Below are positions 27,404 to 36,200 of a DNA stretch of 64,000 nucleotides, piece by piece. The notes beneath the pieces were generated by a model. That model had not been told where the DNA came from. It was given only the letters and a program-made list of their open reading frames with translations, and searched no databases. The stretch is taken from contig NZ_LT703001.1 of assembly GCF_900149705.1 (NCBI RefSeq), forward strand, positions 124,001-188,000, given 5' to 3'. Origin of the DNA: Sphingorhabdus sp. Alg231-15. GTDB lineage: Bacteria > Pseudomonadota > Alphaproteobacteria > Sphingomonadales > Sphingomonadaceae. Position numbers and translations under genes: made by a program. How positions within the stretch are numbered: position 1 is the first letter of the stretch; each line of letters opens with the position of its first letter.

Positions 27404-28510
27404 TCAGTTTCGGCGGTTATCATTCCAATTTCTGAGCTGCACAAACGTCCAAGGTACTGCCAAGACACCAATCGCACCGACCGCTATATATCTGAGGTAT
27501 CTGAGTCCGCTTTCATATGCACCATGTCCGGTTCCAACGACCGTGGTCAGTGCATCAAGCAGTAAAATCGCCCCGGCGAGGATTGTCATCATCAAAACAA
27601 ATCTAAACGCCTTGGTAGCGACGGATGCTCCTTTTGGGGTAAAGTCTACGCGATTTGCTTCGATCGGTGCAGCCAGCAAAACTCCAGTGAGAAACCCCAA
27701 GACACTGATAAACTCGACTGGCAACTCGGCCACGGGGCGCTGTGTGGCGACGATTGTGATGACCCAAACACTAATACTGACGGCCGCGGTCAGCGCAATT
27801 TGTATTGGTGCTCGTATCAGGCGCCATTGGTTCCAGAGCCGGTCTATATGTGATGAAGCCAAAACAGCAATGCCACCACCCAGCAACCAACCAATAAGAA
27901 TGTCTTCGGCATAATGCACACCCAATATCGGTCTGGACAATCCAATCAAGATTGCAGCCAGGATCAGGGTATATCTCGCAATCCAGCTCTTTGTCCGAAA
28001 GACCAAGAATAGATAAAAGGCTGCAGCTGCCATGGCATGGCCCGATGGTGTCGAGAATTCCGCCGCGAGTTCCGCTGCTCGACTGGGTGAGACCGCCCAG
28101 TTTTCCATATGGGTTCCATCGGACACGAAAGGTCGTGGATTTTGGATCAAGGTCTTGAGGAGATGGTTGGCAATCATCGCAACAAGAACAACAATGGAGG
28201 ATTGCACTGCCAAGCGTTTGCCCACCATTGTGTATAGTAAGGCAACAACTATGAGATATCCATTAATCTCGCCCATGAAGGTGATGGCTTGGACTATTTT
28301 TGTGGCATACTCACTACGATACTGCGCAATGAAAGTGAGCAGTGACTCATTGAAATTTAAATCAAACATTCGACTCGATATCGCCTTGATCAGCTCTGAG
28401 CAAGCAGAGCTTTCAAAGCTTCCATTCGCGACAATAACAGATAGTCCCAATGCCTGACTTGCGTCCAAAGCGGACACCAATATCCTCTCGTCCACCAACC
28501 TCGACACCAC
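27404..28510 (-). CDS. PAP2-family membrane phosphatase
   Basis: The longest frame has 368 residues. The PAP2 phosphatase motifs are all present: KTLIQNPRP (motif 1), TPSGHAMA (motif 2, catalytic His) and SRPILGVHYAEDILIGW (motif 3, SR-x5-H-x3-D). Such enzymes remove phosphate from lipid substrates such as undecaprenyl diphosphate, phosphatidate or phosphosphingolipids. About four extra hydrophobic helices follow the phosphatase core (from about residue 240). The start is uncertain: GTG 28510 has no clear Shine-Dalgarno, GTG 28477 has GAGAGG in front, and ATG 28369 would give the usual N-terminus just before the first helix. Confidence 0.82.
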   Translation of the reverse strand: MVSRLVDERILVSALDASQALGLSVIVANGSFESSACSELIKAISSRMFDLNFNESLLTFIAQYRSEYATKIVQAITFMGEINGYLIVVALLYTMVGKRLAVQSSIVVLVAMIANHLLKTLIQNPRPFVSDGTHMENWAVSPSRAAELAAEFSTPSGHAMAAAAFYLFLVFRTKSWIARYTLILAAILIGLSRPILGVHYAEDILIGWLLGGGIAVLASSHIDRLWNQWRLIRAPIQIALTAAVSISVWVITIVATQRPVAELPVEFISVLGFLTGVLLAAPIEANRVDFTPKGASVATKAFRFVLMMTILAGAILLLDALTTVVGTGHGAYESGLRYLRYIAVGAIGVLAVPWTFVQLRNWNDNRRN

Positions 28511-28616
28511 CCGATTAACTTCATATGATGCTTGCTACCGCACAGATACTGACCGATCTTCCAACTTTACTCTTGCATTTCCCCCAGCATCACTCTAACG
28601 GCACGCTCATTCCACA

Positions 28617-28680
28617 TGGAAAGCGCTCATACCGGTGCTGATACCGGCCTTTCAGGTCGTTTGAGGTTCTCAGCTTTCCA
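28617..28680 (+). promoter_or_regulatory. Structured 5' leader of rpsB
   Basis: TGGAAAGC (28617-28624) pairs perfectly with GCTTTCCA (28673-28680), enclosing an inner hairpin CCGGT (28632-28636) / ACCGG (28643-28647) with a six-base loop. The element ends 28 bases before the rpsB start. Its place and shape fit a ribosomal-protein autoregulatory leader, but I do not recognise it as a described family, and the fold has not been computed. Confidence 0.45.
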
Positions 28681-28708
28681 GAGGCATAACCGGATAAGGA
28701 GAACTATT

Positions 28709-29746
28709 ATGGCGGCCCCTGTCGTCACCCTACAGCAATTGATTGAAGCCGGATCGCATTTCGGCCACCAGACCCACCGCTGGAACCCGAAGATGAAACC
28801 TTACATCTTTGGTGCCCGTAACGGTGTCCACATTCTTGACCTTTCGCAGAGCGTGCCTTTGTTCGCTCGCGCGCTTGATTTCATTGCCAATGCGGTGTCG
28901 TCTGGCGGCAAGGTTCTTTTCGTTGGCACAAAGCGTCAAGCGCAAGAGCCTATCGCAGAAGCGGCGCGGATGAGCGGACAGCATTTCGTCAACCATCGCT
29001 GGCTCGGTGGCATGCTGACCAACTGGAAAACCATTTCCAACTCGATCCGCCGGATGAAGACGCTTGAAGAGCAGCTTTCCGGTGACATGGCTGGCTTCAC
29101 CAAGAAAGAAGCCCTCCAGATGACGCGTGAGCGTGATAAGCTGGAACTGTCTTTGGGCGGTATCCGTGACATGGGCGGCATTCCGGATGTGATGTTCGTA
29201 ATCGATGCCAACAAGGAAGAGCTCGCAATTAAGGAAGCCAATGTTCTGGGTATTCCGGTTGTTGCAATCCTTGATTCCAACGTTGACCCCAGCAACATCG
29301 CATTCCCGGTTCCCGGCAATGATGATGCGGCGCGCGCTATTCGCCTTTATTGCGAATCCGTCGCTGCTGCTGCAACCAAAGGCGGTCAGGAAGCGGCTGT
29401 TGCATCGGGTAAAGATCTGGGTGCGGAAATTGCGCCTCCGGTAGAAGCGATCGTATCAAGCGAAGCCAATGCAAGTGCAATGGCTGCGGGTGAAGCGGCT
29501 GCTGTTGCAGAGATGGATGCGGCGCCAGTGGAAGAAGCGCCTGCTGCTGAAGAAGCCAAACCTGCCGAGGAAAAGCCTGCTGAAGAAAAACCAGCAGAAG
29601 AAGCAAAAGCTCCTGCAAAAAAACCAGCAGCCAAGAAAGCTCCGGCAAAGAAGGCTGCTGCTAAAAAGGCTCCTGCCAAAAAAGCACCAGCCAAGAAAGC
29701 TGCTGCTAAAAAAGACGACGATAAGAAAGCCGACGAAAAGGCCTAA
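28709..29746 (+). CDS. rpsB: 30S ribosomal protein S2 with long C-terminal tail
   Basis: The first roughly 240 residues are a standard S2: [60 protein letters not shown] 28709 follows AAGGAGAA. The total of 345 residues is about 100 longer than usual S2. Residues 251-299 are Ala/Glu/Pro-rich and acidic, and about 300-335 are repeated [10 protein letters not shown] units like those of histone H1-type tails, ending in [12 protein letters not shown]. The tail is in frame without interruption and so is a true extension. It is followed by tsf, the usual partner. Confidence 0.96.
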   Translation: MAAPVVTLQQLIEAGSHFGHQTHRWNPKMKPYIFGARNGVHILDLSQSVPLFARALDFIANAVSSGGKVLFVGTKRQAQEPIAEAARMSGQHFVNHRWLGGMLTNWKTISNSIRRMKTLEEQLSGDMAGFTKKEALQMTRERDKLELSLGGIRDMGGIPDVMFVIDANKEELAIKEANVLGIPVVAILDSNVDPSNIAFPVPGNDDAARAIRLYCESVAAAATKGGQEAAVASGKDLGAEIAPPVEAIVSSEANASAMAAGEAAAVAEMDAAPVEEAPAAEEAKPAEEKPAEEKPAEEAKAPAKKPAAKKAPAKKAAAKKAPAKKAPAKKAAAKKDDDKKADEKA

Positions 29747-29762
29747 ACTTGAAGCGTCTTGG

Positions 29763-29828
29763 TGCGGTCATATATTGACCGCATAGGAAAATGGCGGGGC
29801 GGCATCGGTGCTGCCCCTTCATTTTATT
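29763..29828 (+). terminator. Two hairpins between rpsB and tsf, the second terminator-like
   Basis: TGCGGTCA (29763-29770) and TGACCGCA (29776-29783) form a perfect eight-base hairpin around TATAT. GGGGCGGCA (29796-29804) and TGCTGCCCC (29809-29817) form a nine-base hairpin with one G-T pair around TCGG, followed by TTCATTTTATT. The second looks like an intrinsic terminator that could lower tsf expression relative to rpsB. Confidence 0.7.
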
Positions 29829-29871
29829 AAAAGCACTACATTCTCACACACGAAATTGAGGAACTAAGAAC

Positions 29872-30795
29872 ATGGCTATTACCGCAGCAGCAGTGAAAGA
29901 ACTGCGTGAGCGCACCGGCGCTGGCATGATGGATTGCAAAAAAGCATTGAACGAAACTAATGGTGACGTGGAAGCAGCAGTCGACCTGTTGCGTACCAAG
30001 GGTCTCGCTGCCGCTCAGAAGAAATCAAGCCGTACGGCGGCTGAAGGCCTTGTTGGCGTGGCCGTATCCGGTACCAAAGGCGTGGCTGTTGAAGTGAACA
30101 GTGAAACCGACTTTGTTGCCAAGAACGATCAGTTCCAGGGCTTTGTAACTGGCGTGACCGAAGTTGCATTGGGTCTGGGCAGTGATGATGTCGAAGCTTT
30201 GGCTGCGGCAGACTATCCCGCTGGCGGTACGGTTCAGGAAACCCTGACCAACAATATTGCGACCATCGGTGAAAATCAGGCGATCCGCCGGATGAAAACC
30301 GTTGCAGTAAGCAGCGGCACCGTTGTTCCATATGTCCACAATGCCGTGACCCCAACAATGGGTAAAATCGGTGTGCTGGTTGCTCTCGAAAGCACCGCGG
30401 GTGCTGACGTTCTCGAGCCATTGGGCAAGCAGATCGCGATGCACATTGCTGCAGCTTTCCCGTTGGCACTGAACGCTGATGGCCTGGATCAGGACATGCT
30501 CGAGCGGGAACGTTCAATCGCAACCGAAAAAGCTGCCGAATCCGGTAAGCCAGCCAATATCGTCGAGAAAATGGTCGACGGTGCGATGGCAAAATTTGCC
30601 AAGGAAAACGCATTGCTCAGCCAGATATTCGTCATGGATAACAAGACGCCGATTGCTCAGGTTGTCGAGCAGGCAGGCAAGGATGCTGGCGCTGAGATCA
30701 AACTGACTGAATATGTCCGCTTTCAGCTTGGCGAGGGCATCGAGAAGAAAGAGGAAGACTTCGCCGCAGAAGTCGCCGCAACTCTCGGCAGCTAA
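29872..30795 (+). CDS. tsf: Translation elongation factor Ts
   Basis: The 307-residue protein is EF-Ts, which exchanges GDP for GTP on EF-Tu. It starts [20 protein letters not shown] with [20 protein letters not shown] (UBA-like domain) and has [16 protein letters not shown] in the core, the EF-Tu contact region. Length is normal. It lies between rpsB and pyrH as in most bacteria. Confidence 0.98.
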   Translation: MAITAAAVKELRERTGAGMMDCKKALNETNGDVEAAVDLLRTKGLAAAQKKSSRTAAEGLVGVAVSGTKGVAVEVNSETDFVAKNDQFQGFVTGVTEVALGLGSDDVEALAAADYPAGGTVQETLTNNIATIGENQAIRRMKTVAVSSGTVVPYVHNAVTPTMGKIGVLVALESTAGADVLEPLGKQIAMHIAAAFPLALNADGLDQDMLERERSIATEKAAESGKPANIVEKMVDGAMAKFAKENALLSQIFVMDNKTPIAQVVEQAGKDAGAEIKLTEYVRFQLGEGIEKKEEDFAAEVAATLGS

Positions 30796-30844
30796 ACAAC
30801 CAAAATTGCGACCAAATATCAGTTGGGCGCATTAACACTTGGCG

Positions 30845-30878
30845 CAATGGCGCGGACTATCTATGGTCTGCGCCATTG
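30845..30878 (+). terminator. Strong hairpin between tsf and pyrH
   Basis: CAATGGCGCGGAC (30845-30857) pairs with GTCTGCGCCATTG (30866-30878) over 13 positions, one of them G-T, around an eight-base loop. Only a weak uridine stretch (ATATTT) follows. It may terminate or attenuate transcription after tsf, or shape the pyrH leader. Confidence 0.6.
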
Positions 30879-30934
30879 TCATATTTGGGGCTGAGCAGAC
30901 GCCGAGGCGTCACAGTTTGTGGGATGGATTTTGC

Positions 30935-31657
30935 ATGAAAAGACCAGCGTTTAAGCGCATTTTGCTGAAGCTTTCGGGTGAAGCCTTGATGGGTTCCGGT
31001 GAGTTCGGAATCGACCCGGAAACCGTGAATCGGATCGCTGCCGAAGTGAAGTCAGCAAAAGAAGCCGGTTATGAGCTGTGTCTGGTCGTTGGCGGCGGTA
31101 ACATATTCCGCGGATTGGCTGCAGCGGCTAAAGGATTTGATCGGACGAGTGCTGACTATATGGGCATGCTCGCAACCGTCATGAATGCGCTTGCGGTGCA
31201 AAATGCGCTCGAGCAAATGGGCTGTGACACGCGGGTCTTGTCGGCTATTCCGATGGCCAGCGTTTGTGAGCCCTATATTCGCCGCAAAGCTGTCCGGCAT
31301 CTTGAAAAAGGACGGATTGTTATATTTGCAGCTGGTACTGGCAATCCGTATTTCACCACAGATACCGCTGCGGCCTTGCGCGCTGCGGAAATGGGTTGCG
31401 AGGCGTTGTTCAAAGGCACCAGTGTGGACGGTGTCTATGACGCCGACCCGAAAACAAATCCCGAAGCGGTGCGTTACGAGGCGCTGAGTTTTGATCAGGT
31501 TTTGACGGACAACCTGAAAGTGATGGATGCTAGTGCGGTTGCATTATGCCGGGAAAATAACATCCCGATCGTGGTCTTCACGATCCGGGAACAAGGCAAT
31601 CTGGCGACTGTCCTTGGCGGCGGCGGTACGGCGACCATCGTCGGTGGAACCGAATAG
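30935..31657 (+). CDS. pyrH: UMP kinase
   Basis: The 240-residue enzyme phosphorylates UMP to UDP. It shows [60 protein letters not shown] and [14 protein letters not shown], the amino-acid-kinase-fold motifs of bacterial PyrH. ATG 30935 gives the conserved start; the frame is open upstream but that stretch includes the leader hairpin. The next gene is frr, 19 bases downstream. Confidence 0.97.
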   Translation: MKRPAFKRILLKLSGEALMGSGEFGIDPETVNRIAAEVKSAKEAGYELCLVVGGGNIFRGLAAAAKGFDRTSADYMGMLATVMNALAVQNALEQMGCDTRVLSAIPMASVCEPYIRRKAVRHLEKGRIVIFAAGTGNPYFTTDTAAALRAAEMGCEALFKGTSVDGVYDADPKTNPEAVRYEALSFDQVLTDNLKVMDASAVALCRENNIPIVVFTIREQGNLATVLGGGGTATIVGGTE

Positions 31658-31676
31658 ATATTAGGAGAGTGAAGCG

Positions 31677-32234
31677 ATGGCACAATATGATAAAAGCGGC
31701 CTAGAAAAGCGGATGAAGGCCTCGCTTGAGGCTTTGAGGCACGATTTGAGCGGTCTACGTACGGGACGAGCGAATACGGCGCTGCTGGATTCGATCACGG
31801 TGGAAGTCTACGGAGCAAAAATGCCGCTTAATCAAGTCGCAACGGTGTCTGTTCCAGAGCCGCGGATGCTATCTATTCAGGTCTGGGATAAAGGCAATAT
31901 CCAACCGGTCGAAAAAGCCGTGCGCTCTGCCGGACTAGGCCTGAATCCGATGATTGATGGGGCCAATATCCGGCTGCCTATTCCTGATCTGACCGAGGAA
32001 CGCCGCAAGGAGCTGGCCAAGTTAACCGGCCAGTTTGCTGAAAAGGCTCGGATTGCGATCCGCAATGTTCGCCGTGACGGGATGGACGACATCAAGGCCG
32101 ATGAAAACAAAAAAGAAATCGGTGAGGACGACAAGAAGCGGTTGGAAACAGAGGTTCAAAAGCTAACCGACCAGATGATCGAAGAGGCGGACAAGCTGTC
32201 ATCCGCCAAGGAACAGGAAATCCTCACACAGTGA
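31677..32234 (+). CDS. frr: Ribosome recycling factor
   Basis: The 185-residue protein recycles ribosomes after termination. It has the RRF pattern DLSGLRTGRANTALLDSITV, PLNQVATVSVPEPRML and LTEERRKELAKLTGQFAE, with the normal length. AGGAGA precedes the ATG. The stop overlaps the uppS GTG start by four bases, coupling ribosome recycling to the lipid-carrier gene. Confidence 0.98.
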   Translation: MAQYDKSGLEKRMKASLEALRHDLSGLRTGRANTALLDSITVEVYGAKMPLNQVATVSVPEPRMLSIQVWDKGNIQPVEKAVRSAGLGLNPMIDGANIRLPIPDLTEERRKELAKLTGQFAEKARIAIRNVRRDGMDDIKADENKKEIGEDDKKRLETEVQKLTDQMIEEADKLSSAKEQEILTQ

Positions 32235-32998
32235 GGCTCGCGCCCTCCAAGAAGGGGTCGAGTGATCCGAATGAAGGTGCTGCACAGGTAGCCGACCCGG
32301 CCCATGGCGCGCGCCATATAGCGATCATCATGGATGGCAATGGCCGCTGGGCCAAGAAAAAGCACCTGCCGAGAGCATTGGGTCATAAAAAGGGTGTTGA
32401 GGCGGTTCGCAACATTGTTCGGGTTGCTGGTGAAATGGGCATTGAAGTGATGACACTCTATGCCTTTTCATCGGAAAACTGGAGCAGGCCTGCCGATGAA
32501 GTCTCCGATCTTATGGGATTGCTGCGCCAATATATTCAGTCTGATATTGACGAGTTTGACGAAAACGGTGTCCGTCTGAAGGTTATCGGAAATTACAAAG
32601 CTCTGGATAGCGATATAGTCGCATTGATCGACAATGCTCTTGAGCGGACAGCCAAAAATGACCGTATGACCTTGGCGATTGCGCTTAATTATGGTGCACA
32701 GGATGAAATGCTGCGTGCCGTTCAGGGTATCGCAGCAGCGGTCAAACAGGGCGAGCTGGAGCCAGACCAGATCAATATCAGCCATATGTCGAGTGCGCTC
32801 GACACCGCAGATCTACCACCGCTAGACCTTTTGATCCGTACCTCTGGCGAACTGCGTCTATCCAATTTCTTGCTTTGGCAAGCGGCCTATTCCGAGTTGT
32901 ATTTCACTGATACATTATGGCCTGATTTCGATAAGCGAGAGCTGCAGCGGGCTTTAAAATCCTTTGGCGACCGGGATCGTCGTTTCGGCGGGCGGTAG
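32231..32998 (+). CDS. uppS: Undecaprenyl diphosphate synthase
   Basis: The 255-residue cis-prenyltransferase makes the C55 lipid carrier for peptidoglycan and other glycans. It has HIAIIMDGNGRWAKKK (catalytic Asp), FSSENWSRP, and RTSGELRLSNFLLWQ with AYSELYFTDTLWPDF. GTG 32231 overlaps the frr stop (GTGA); an internal start nearer to the MDGNGRW motif is possible since the first 25 residues are not conserved. cdsA follows three bases later. Confidence 0.96.
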   Translation: MRLAPSKKGSSDPNEGAAQVADPAHGARHIAIIMDGNGRWAKKKHLPRALGHKKGVEAVRNIVRVAGEMGIEVMTLYAFSSENWSRPADEVSDLMGLLRQYIQSDIDEFDENGVRLKVIGNYKALDSDIVALIDNALERTAKNDRMTLAIALNYGAQDEMLRAVQGIAAAVKQGELEPDQINISHMSSALDTADLPPLDLLIRTSGELRLSNFLLWQAAYSELYFTDTLWPDFDKRELQRALKSFGDRDRRFGGR

Positions 32999-33001
32999 AC
33001 G

Positions 33002-33808
33002 ATGAGCGATCCTGTAAGCCCAGCCAAAAAACCGCCCAATGAACTTGTGACGCGGATCATTGTTGGAGTGGCACTCGTTGCAGTGACCATGACGACCCTC
33101 ATATTGGGTGACCATTGGATTGGTCGGCATGCTTTCTGGTTGCTGATCGTGCTCATGTCCTTGGGTATCTTGTCTGAATGGGCTGAGTTGACCGGGCGGT
33201 TGGAAAACAAACGACTATCTCTCTATGCCTTGTCGGTTCCACTTGCGATTATGTCTTATCTGGCGGCAGGCCCGTCCTTTCTCGCGTTGGGACTAATTCT
33301 CGGAGCCGCGATGTTCATCGCAGTATTCGACCGATCGATAAAATTATCGATCGGCATTATTTATGCAGGGTTACCAGCCCTTTCCATTCTCTATCTGAGG
33401 GGCGTTGATAACGGCTTGCTGATCGTTTTCTGGACGCTTGCACTCGTTTGGGCAACAGATATCGGTGCTTATTTTTCCGGTCGTGCCATTGGCGGTCCAA
33501 AACTGGCGCCAACCTACAGCCCGAACAAGACGTGGGCGGGTTTGATCGGCGGCGTGATCGTCACAGCCTTGTTCAGCTTTGCCTTGCATGCCTATTTTCA
33601 ATTGCCGTTTCGGTTGGTGTTGTTGAGTATCCCATTGGCTGTGTTGGCCCAGATGGGTGATCTGTTCGAAAGCCAGATGAAACGCAAGGCAGGGGCCAAG
33701 GATAGCGGAACGATCTTTCCTGGTCATGGCGGTGTGATGGACCGTCTTGACGGTTTGATCCCTGTAGCGCCGGTTGTGGCCGTCATCACTTTGTTTGGTA
33801 ACCAATGA
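33002..33808 (+). CDS. cdsA: Phosphatidate cytidylyltransferase
   Basis: The 268-residue membrane enzyme makes CDP-diacylglycerol from phosphatidate and CTP, the precursor that PssA uses. It has seven or so hydrophobic helices and the family signature near the C-terminus: SQMKRKAGAKDSGTIFPGHG followed by GVMDRLDG. It overlaps dxr by four bases (ATGA). Confidence 0.96.
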   Translation: MSDPVSPAKKPPNELVTRIIVGVALVAVTMTTLILGDHWIGRHAFWLLIVLMSLGILSEWAELTGRLENKRLSLYALSVPLAIMSYLAAGPSFLALGLILGAAMFIAVFDRSIKLSIGIIYAGLPALSILYLRGVDNGLLIVFWTLALVWATDIGAYFSGRAIGGPKLAPTYSPNKTWAGLIGGVIVTALFSFALHAYFQLPFRLVLLSIPLAVLAQMGDLFESQMKRKAGAKDSGTIFPGHGGVMDRLDGLIPVAPVVAVITLFGNQ

Positions 33809-34977
33809 CCGACCCGGCGACGAGAACGATATCTATTTTTGGGGCTACGGGCTCTGTCGGGACATCCACGCTTGATTTGATCCGGCTGGAGCGTGACAAA
33901 TATCGCGTGGTAGCGCTAACTGCCAATAGTGATGCGGAAGGTCTTGCAAAGCTCGCCAAAGAGTTTGACGCGCAAGTTGCTGTCATTGCCGATGCCAGTC
34001 GATATGAGGTGTTGAATGATCTGCTTGCCGGCACTGGCACCGAGGTCGCCGCTGGACCGGATAAGCTGGTTGATGCTGCCAGCCTCGGGGCTGACTGGAC
34101 GATGGCCGCTATTGTCGGATGCGCCGGTTTACCGCCGACATTGGCTGCTCTGCAATGTGGAAAAACGGTAGCACTAGCCAATAAAGAAGCACTCGTCTCA
34201 GCCGGTGCCCTGATGATGGCAGAGGCGCAGCAGGCGGGAGCGATTTTGCTTCCAGTCGATTCTGAGCACAATGCTATTTTTCAGTGTCTTCAGGGTGGTC
34301 GGATCGATCAGGTCCGGAAAATCACACTTACCGCGAGCGGTGGTCCTTTCCGGACATGGTCCAGGGAACAAATGACATCGGTAACGCCAGCGCAGGCGGT
34401 GGCGCATCCCAACTGGGATATGGGGGCCAAGATATCCGTCGATAGCGCGACGATGATGAATAAGGGGCTGGAGCTGATCGAAGCGCATCATCTGTTCCCG
34501 GTGGGGCTGGAAAATATTGATATATTGGTTCACCCGCAATCGGTCATCCATTCGATGGTTGAATATCATGATTGCTCGACATTGGCCCAATTGGGATCAC
34601 CGGATATGCGCATTCCGATCGCCAGCGCTCTCGCTTGGCCGGAGCGGATGAAGACTGATTGTTTGCCCTTGGATTTGACGAAAATTGCGACCCTGAATTT
34701 TGAAGCACCAGATCATGATCGCTTTCCAGCAATAAAGCTGGCGCGCAATGCGATCGAAGCCGGTGGCGCGGTTCCGGCCATATTAAACGCGGCTAATGAA
34801 GTCGCGGTCGCGGGCTTCCTGAATGGTGATGTTCAGTTTCTGGAAATCACGGATATTGTATCGCACATTATTGACAGCTATAGCCCGCCCAATCCTGACA
34901 ATCTTGCGGATATTTTTGAGATTGATACGAAAACACGAGAACGGGTCTCGGCTATGATTGAGGGTATTAAGGTTTGA
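33805..34977 (+). CDS. dxr: 1-deoxy-D-xylulose-5-phosphate reductoisomerase
   Basis: The 390-residue enzyme performs the first committed step of the MEP isoprenoid pathway, feeding UppS. It has the NADPH-binding FGATGSVGTSTLDL, LANKEALVSAG, LPVDSEHNAIFQCL, the catalytic GGPFRTW loop and MMNKGLELIEAHHLF. Length is normal. It overlaps cdsA upstream and rseP downstream by four bases each. Confidence 0.98.
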   Translation: MTDPATRTISIFGATGSVGTSTLDLIRLERDKYRVVALTANSDAEGLAKLAKEFDAQVAVIADASRYEVLNDLLAGTGTEVAAGPDKLVDAASLGADWTMAAIVGCAGLPPTLAALQCGKTVALANKEALVSAGALMMAEAQQAGAILLPVDSEHNAIFQCLQGGRIDQVRKITLTASGGPFRTWSREQMTSVTPAQAVAHPNWDMGAKISVDSATMMNKGLELIEAHHLFPVGLENIDILVHPQSVIHSMVEYHDCSTLAQLGSPDMRIPIASALAWPERMKTDCLPLDLTKIATLNFEAPDHDRFPAIKLARNAIEAGGAVPAILNAANEVAVAGFLNGDVQFLEITDIVSHIIDSYSPPNPDNLADIFEIDTKTRERVSAMIEGIKV

Positions 34978-36098
34978 CAGAAAATCCTGGCATATTGCTG
35001 ACATTATTCGCTTTTCTGATCACCATTGGTGTGCTCGTTTTTATTCACGAAATGGGCCATTATCTGGTCGGGCGCTGGTGCGGTGTGAAAGCAAATACTT
35101 TTGCTATCGGGTTTGGCAAGGAACTTGTCGGCTGGAATGACAAGCATGGAACACGCTGGAAAATCTGTGCGTTGCCGCTGGGCGGCTATGTCCAGTTTGC
35201 CGGTGACATGGATCCTGCCAGCACGCCGGGCGATGATTGGCTGGAATTGCCGCCTGAAGAGCGCAATAAGACTTTTCAATCCAAATCACTGCTACAGCGC
35301 GCGGCGATCGTGTTTGCTGGCCCTGCAATTAATTTTCTTTTCGCAATACTGATCTTGGCCGGTTTTGCTTTGGCATATGGTGAGAGCGTCACGCCCCCGA
35401 TTGTCGGAACGGTCGCCGAAAAATCAACAGCTGAGGCTATCGGCCTGAAAAATGGTGACAAGATCATTGAAATTGACGGTGACGAGATCACCCATTTTTC
35501 CGATTTGTCGCGAGAAATATCAATCATTCCTGACGAACAGGTTGAGATCAAGTTTGAACGCGATGGAACGGTTATTTCCAAAGAGGCAAAAATCGGTATT
35601 CGGATCGAAAAAGACCGGTTTGGCAACGAGTATCGCATTGGTCTACTGGGGATATCACCAGGGAGTCTTGAACGCCGCGATGTTTCTGTCTGGGAAGCGC
35701 CCATTGTGGCCACACGCCAGACCGGCGAAATTGTTGACCTGATTGTAACAACTCTCGGTCAGGTGATCAGCGGTCGGCGGTCTGTAACGGAGCTTGGCGG
35801 GCCGCTGAAAATCGCTCAGGTTTCTGGCGAGCAATTCGTTGCTGGGCTAAACCAATTCATATTCTTTGTAGCGTTAATCTCAATTAACTTAGGGTTCATC
35901 AACCTCCTGCCAATCCCCATGCTCGATGGGGGACATTTAATGTTCTATGCCATAGAGGCGGTGCGGCGAAAGCCTGCTAATCCTATGGTTCAGGAGTGGG
36001 CATTTCGGTCGGGTTTCGCGCTTGTTGTGATGTTCATGTTGGTGGTGACGTTTAATGATTTGGCTTCATTTGGACTATTCAGGGCATTCTCGGGCTAG
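34974..36098 (+). CDS. rseP: Site-2 intramembrane zinc protease RseP
   Basis: The 374-residue inner-membrane metalloprotease has the zinc site HEMGH (FIHEMGHYLVG, about residue 24), one PDZ domain (about 125-200, with GLKNGDKIIEIDG) and LPIPMLDGGHL, which holds the third ligand Asp. It cleaves anti-sigma factors and leftover signal peptides in membranes. The start is TTG 34974 overlapping the dxr stop as TTGA. bamA follows after 102 bases. Confidence 0.96.
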   Translation: MTENPGILLTLFAFLITIGVLVFIHEMGHYLVGRWCGVKANTFAIGFGKELVGWNDKHGTRWKICALPLGGYVQFAGDMDPASTPGDDWLELPPEERNKTFQSKSLLQRAAIVFAGPAINFLFAILILAGFALAYGESVTPPIVGTVAEKSTAEAIGLKNGDKIIEIDGDEITHFSDLSREISIIPDEQVEIKFERDGTVISKEAKIGIRIEKDRFGNEYRIGLLGISPGSLERRDVSVWEAPIVATRQTGEIVDLIVTTLGQVISGRRSVTELGGPLKIAQVSGEQFVAGLNQFIFFVALISINLGFINLLPIPMLDGGHLMFYAIEAVRRKPANPMVQEWAFRSGFALVVMFMLVVTFNDLASFGLFRAFSG

Positions 36099-36200
36099 TC
36101 GCCCATGGATTGCCCATTGATTGATAGCTCTGGTTGGGGCAGGGGGTTTCGCAAATGCTGATGCATATTTTGCACTGGTTGGTATTTTTGAGTTTTAGGC

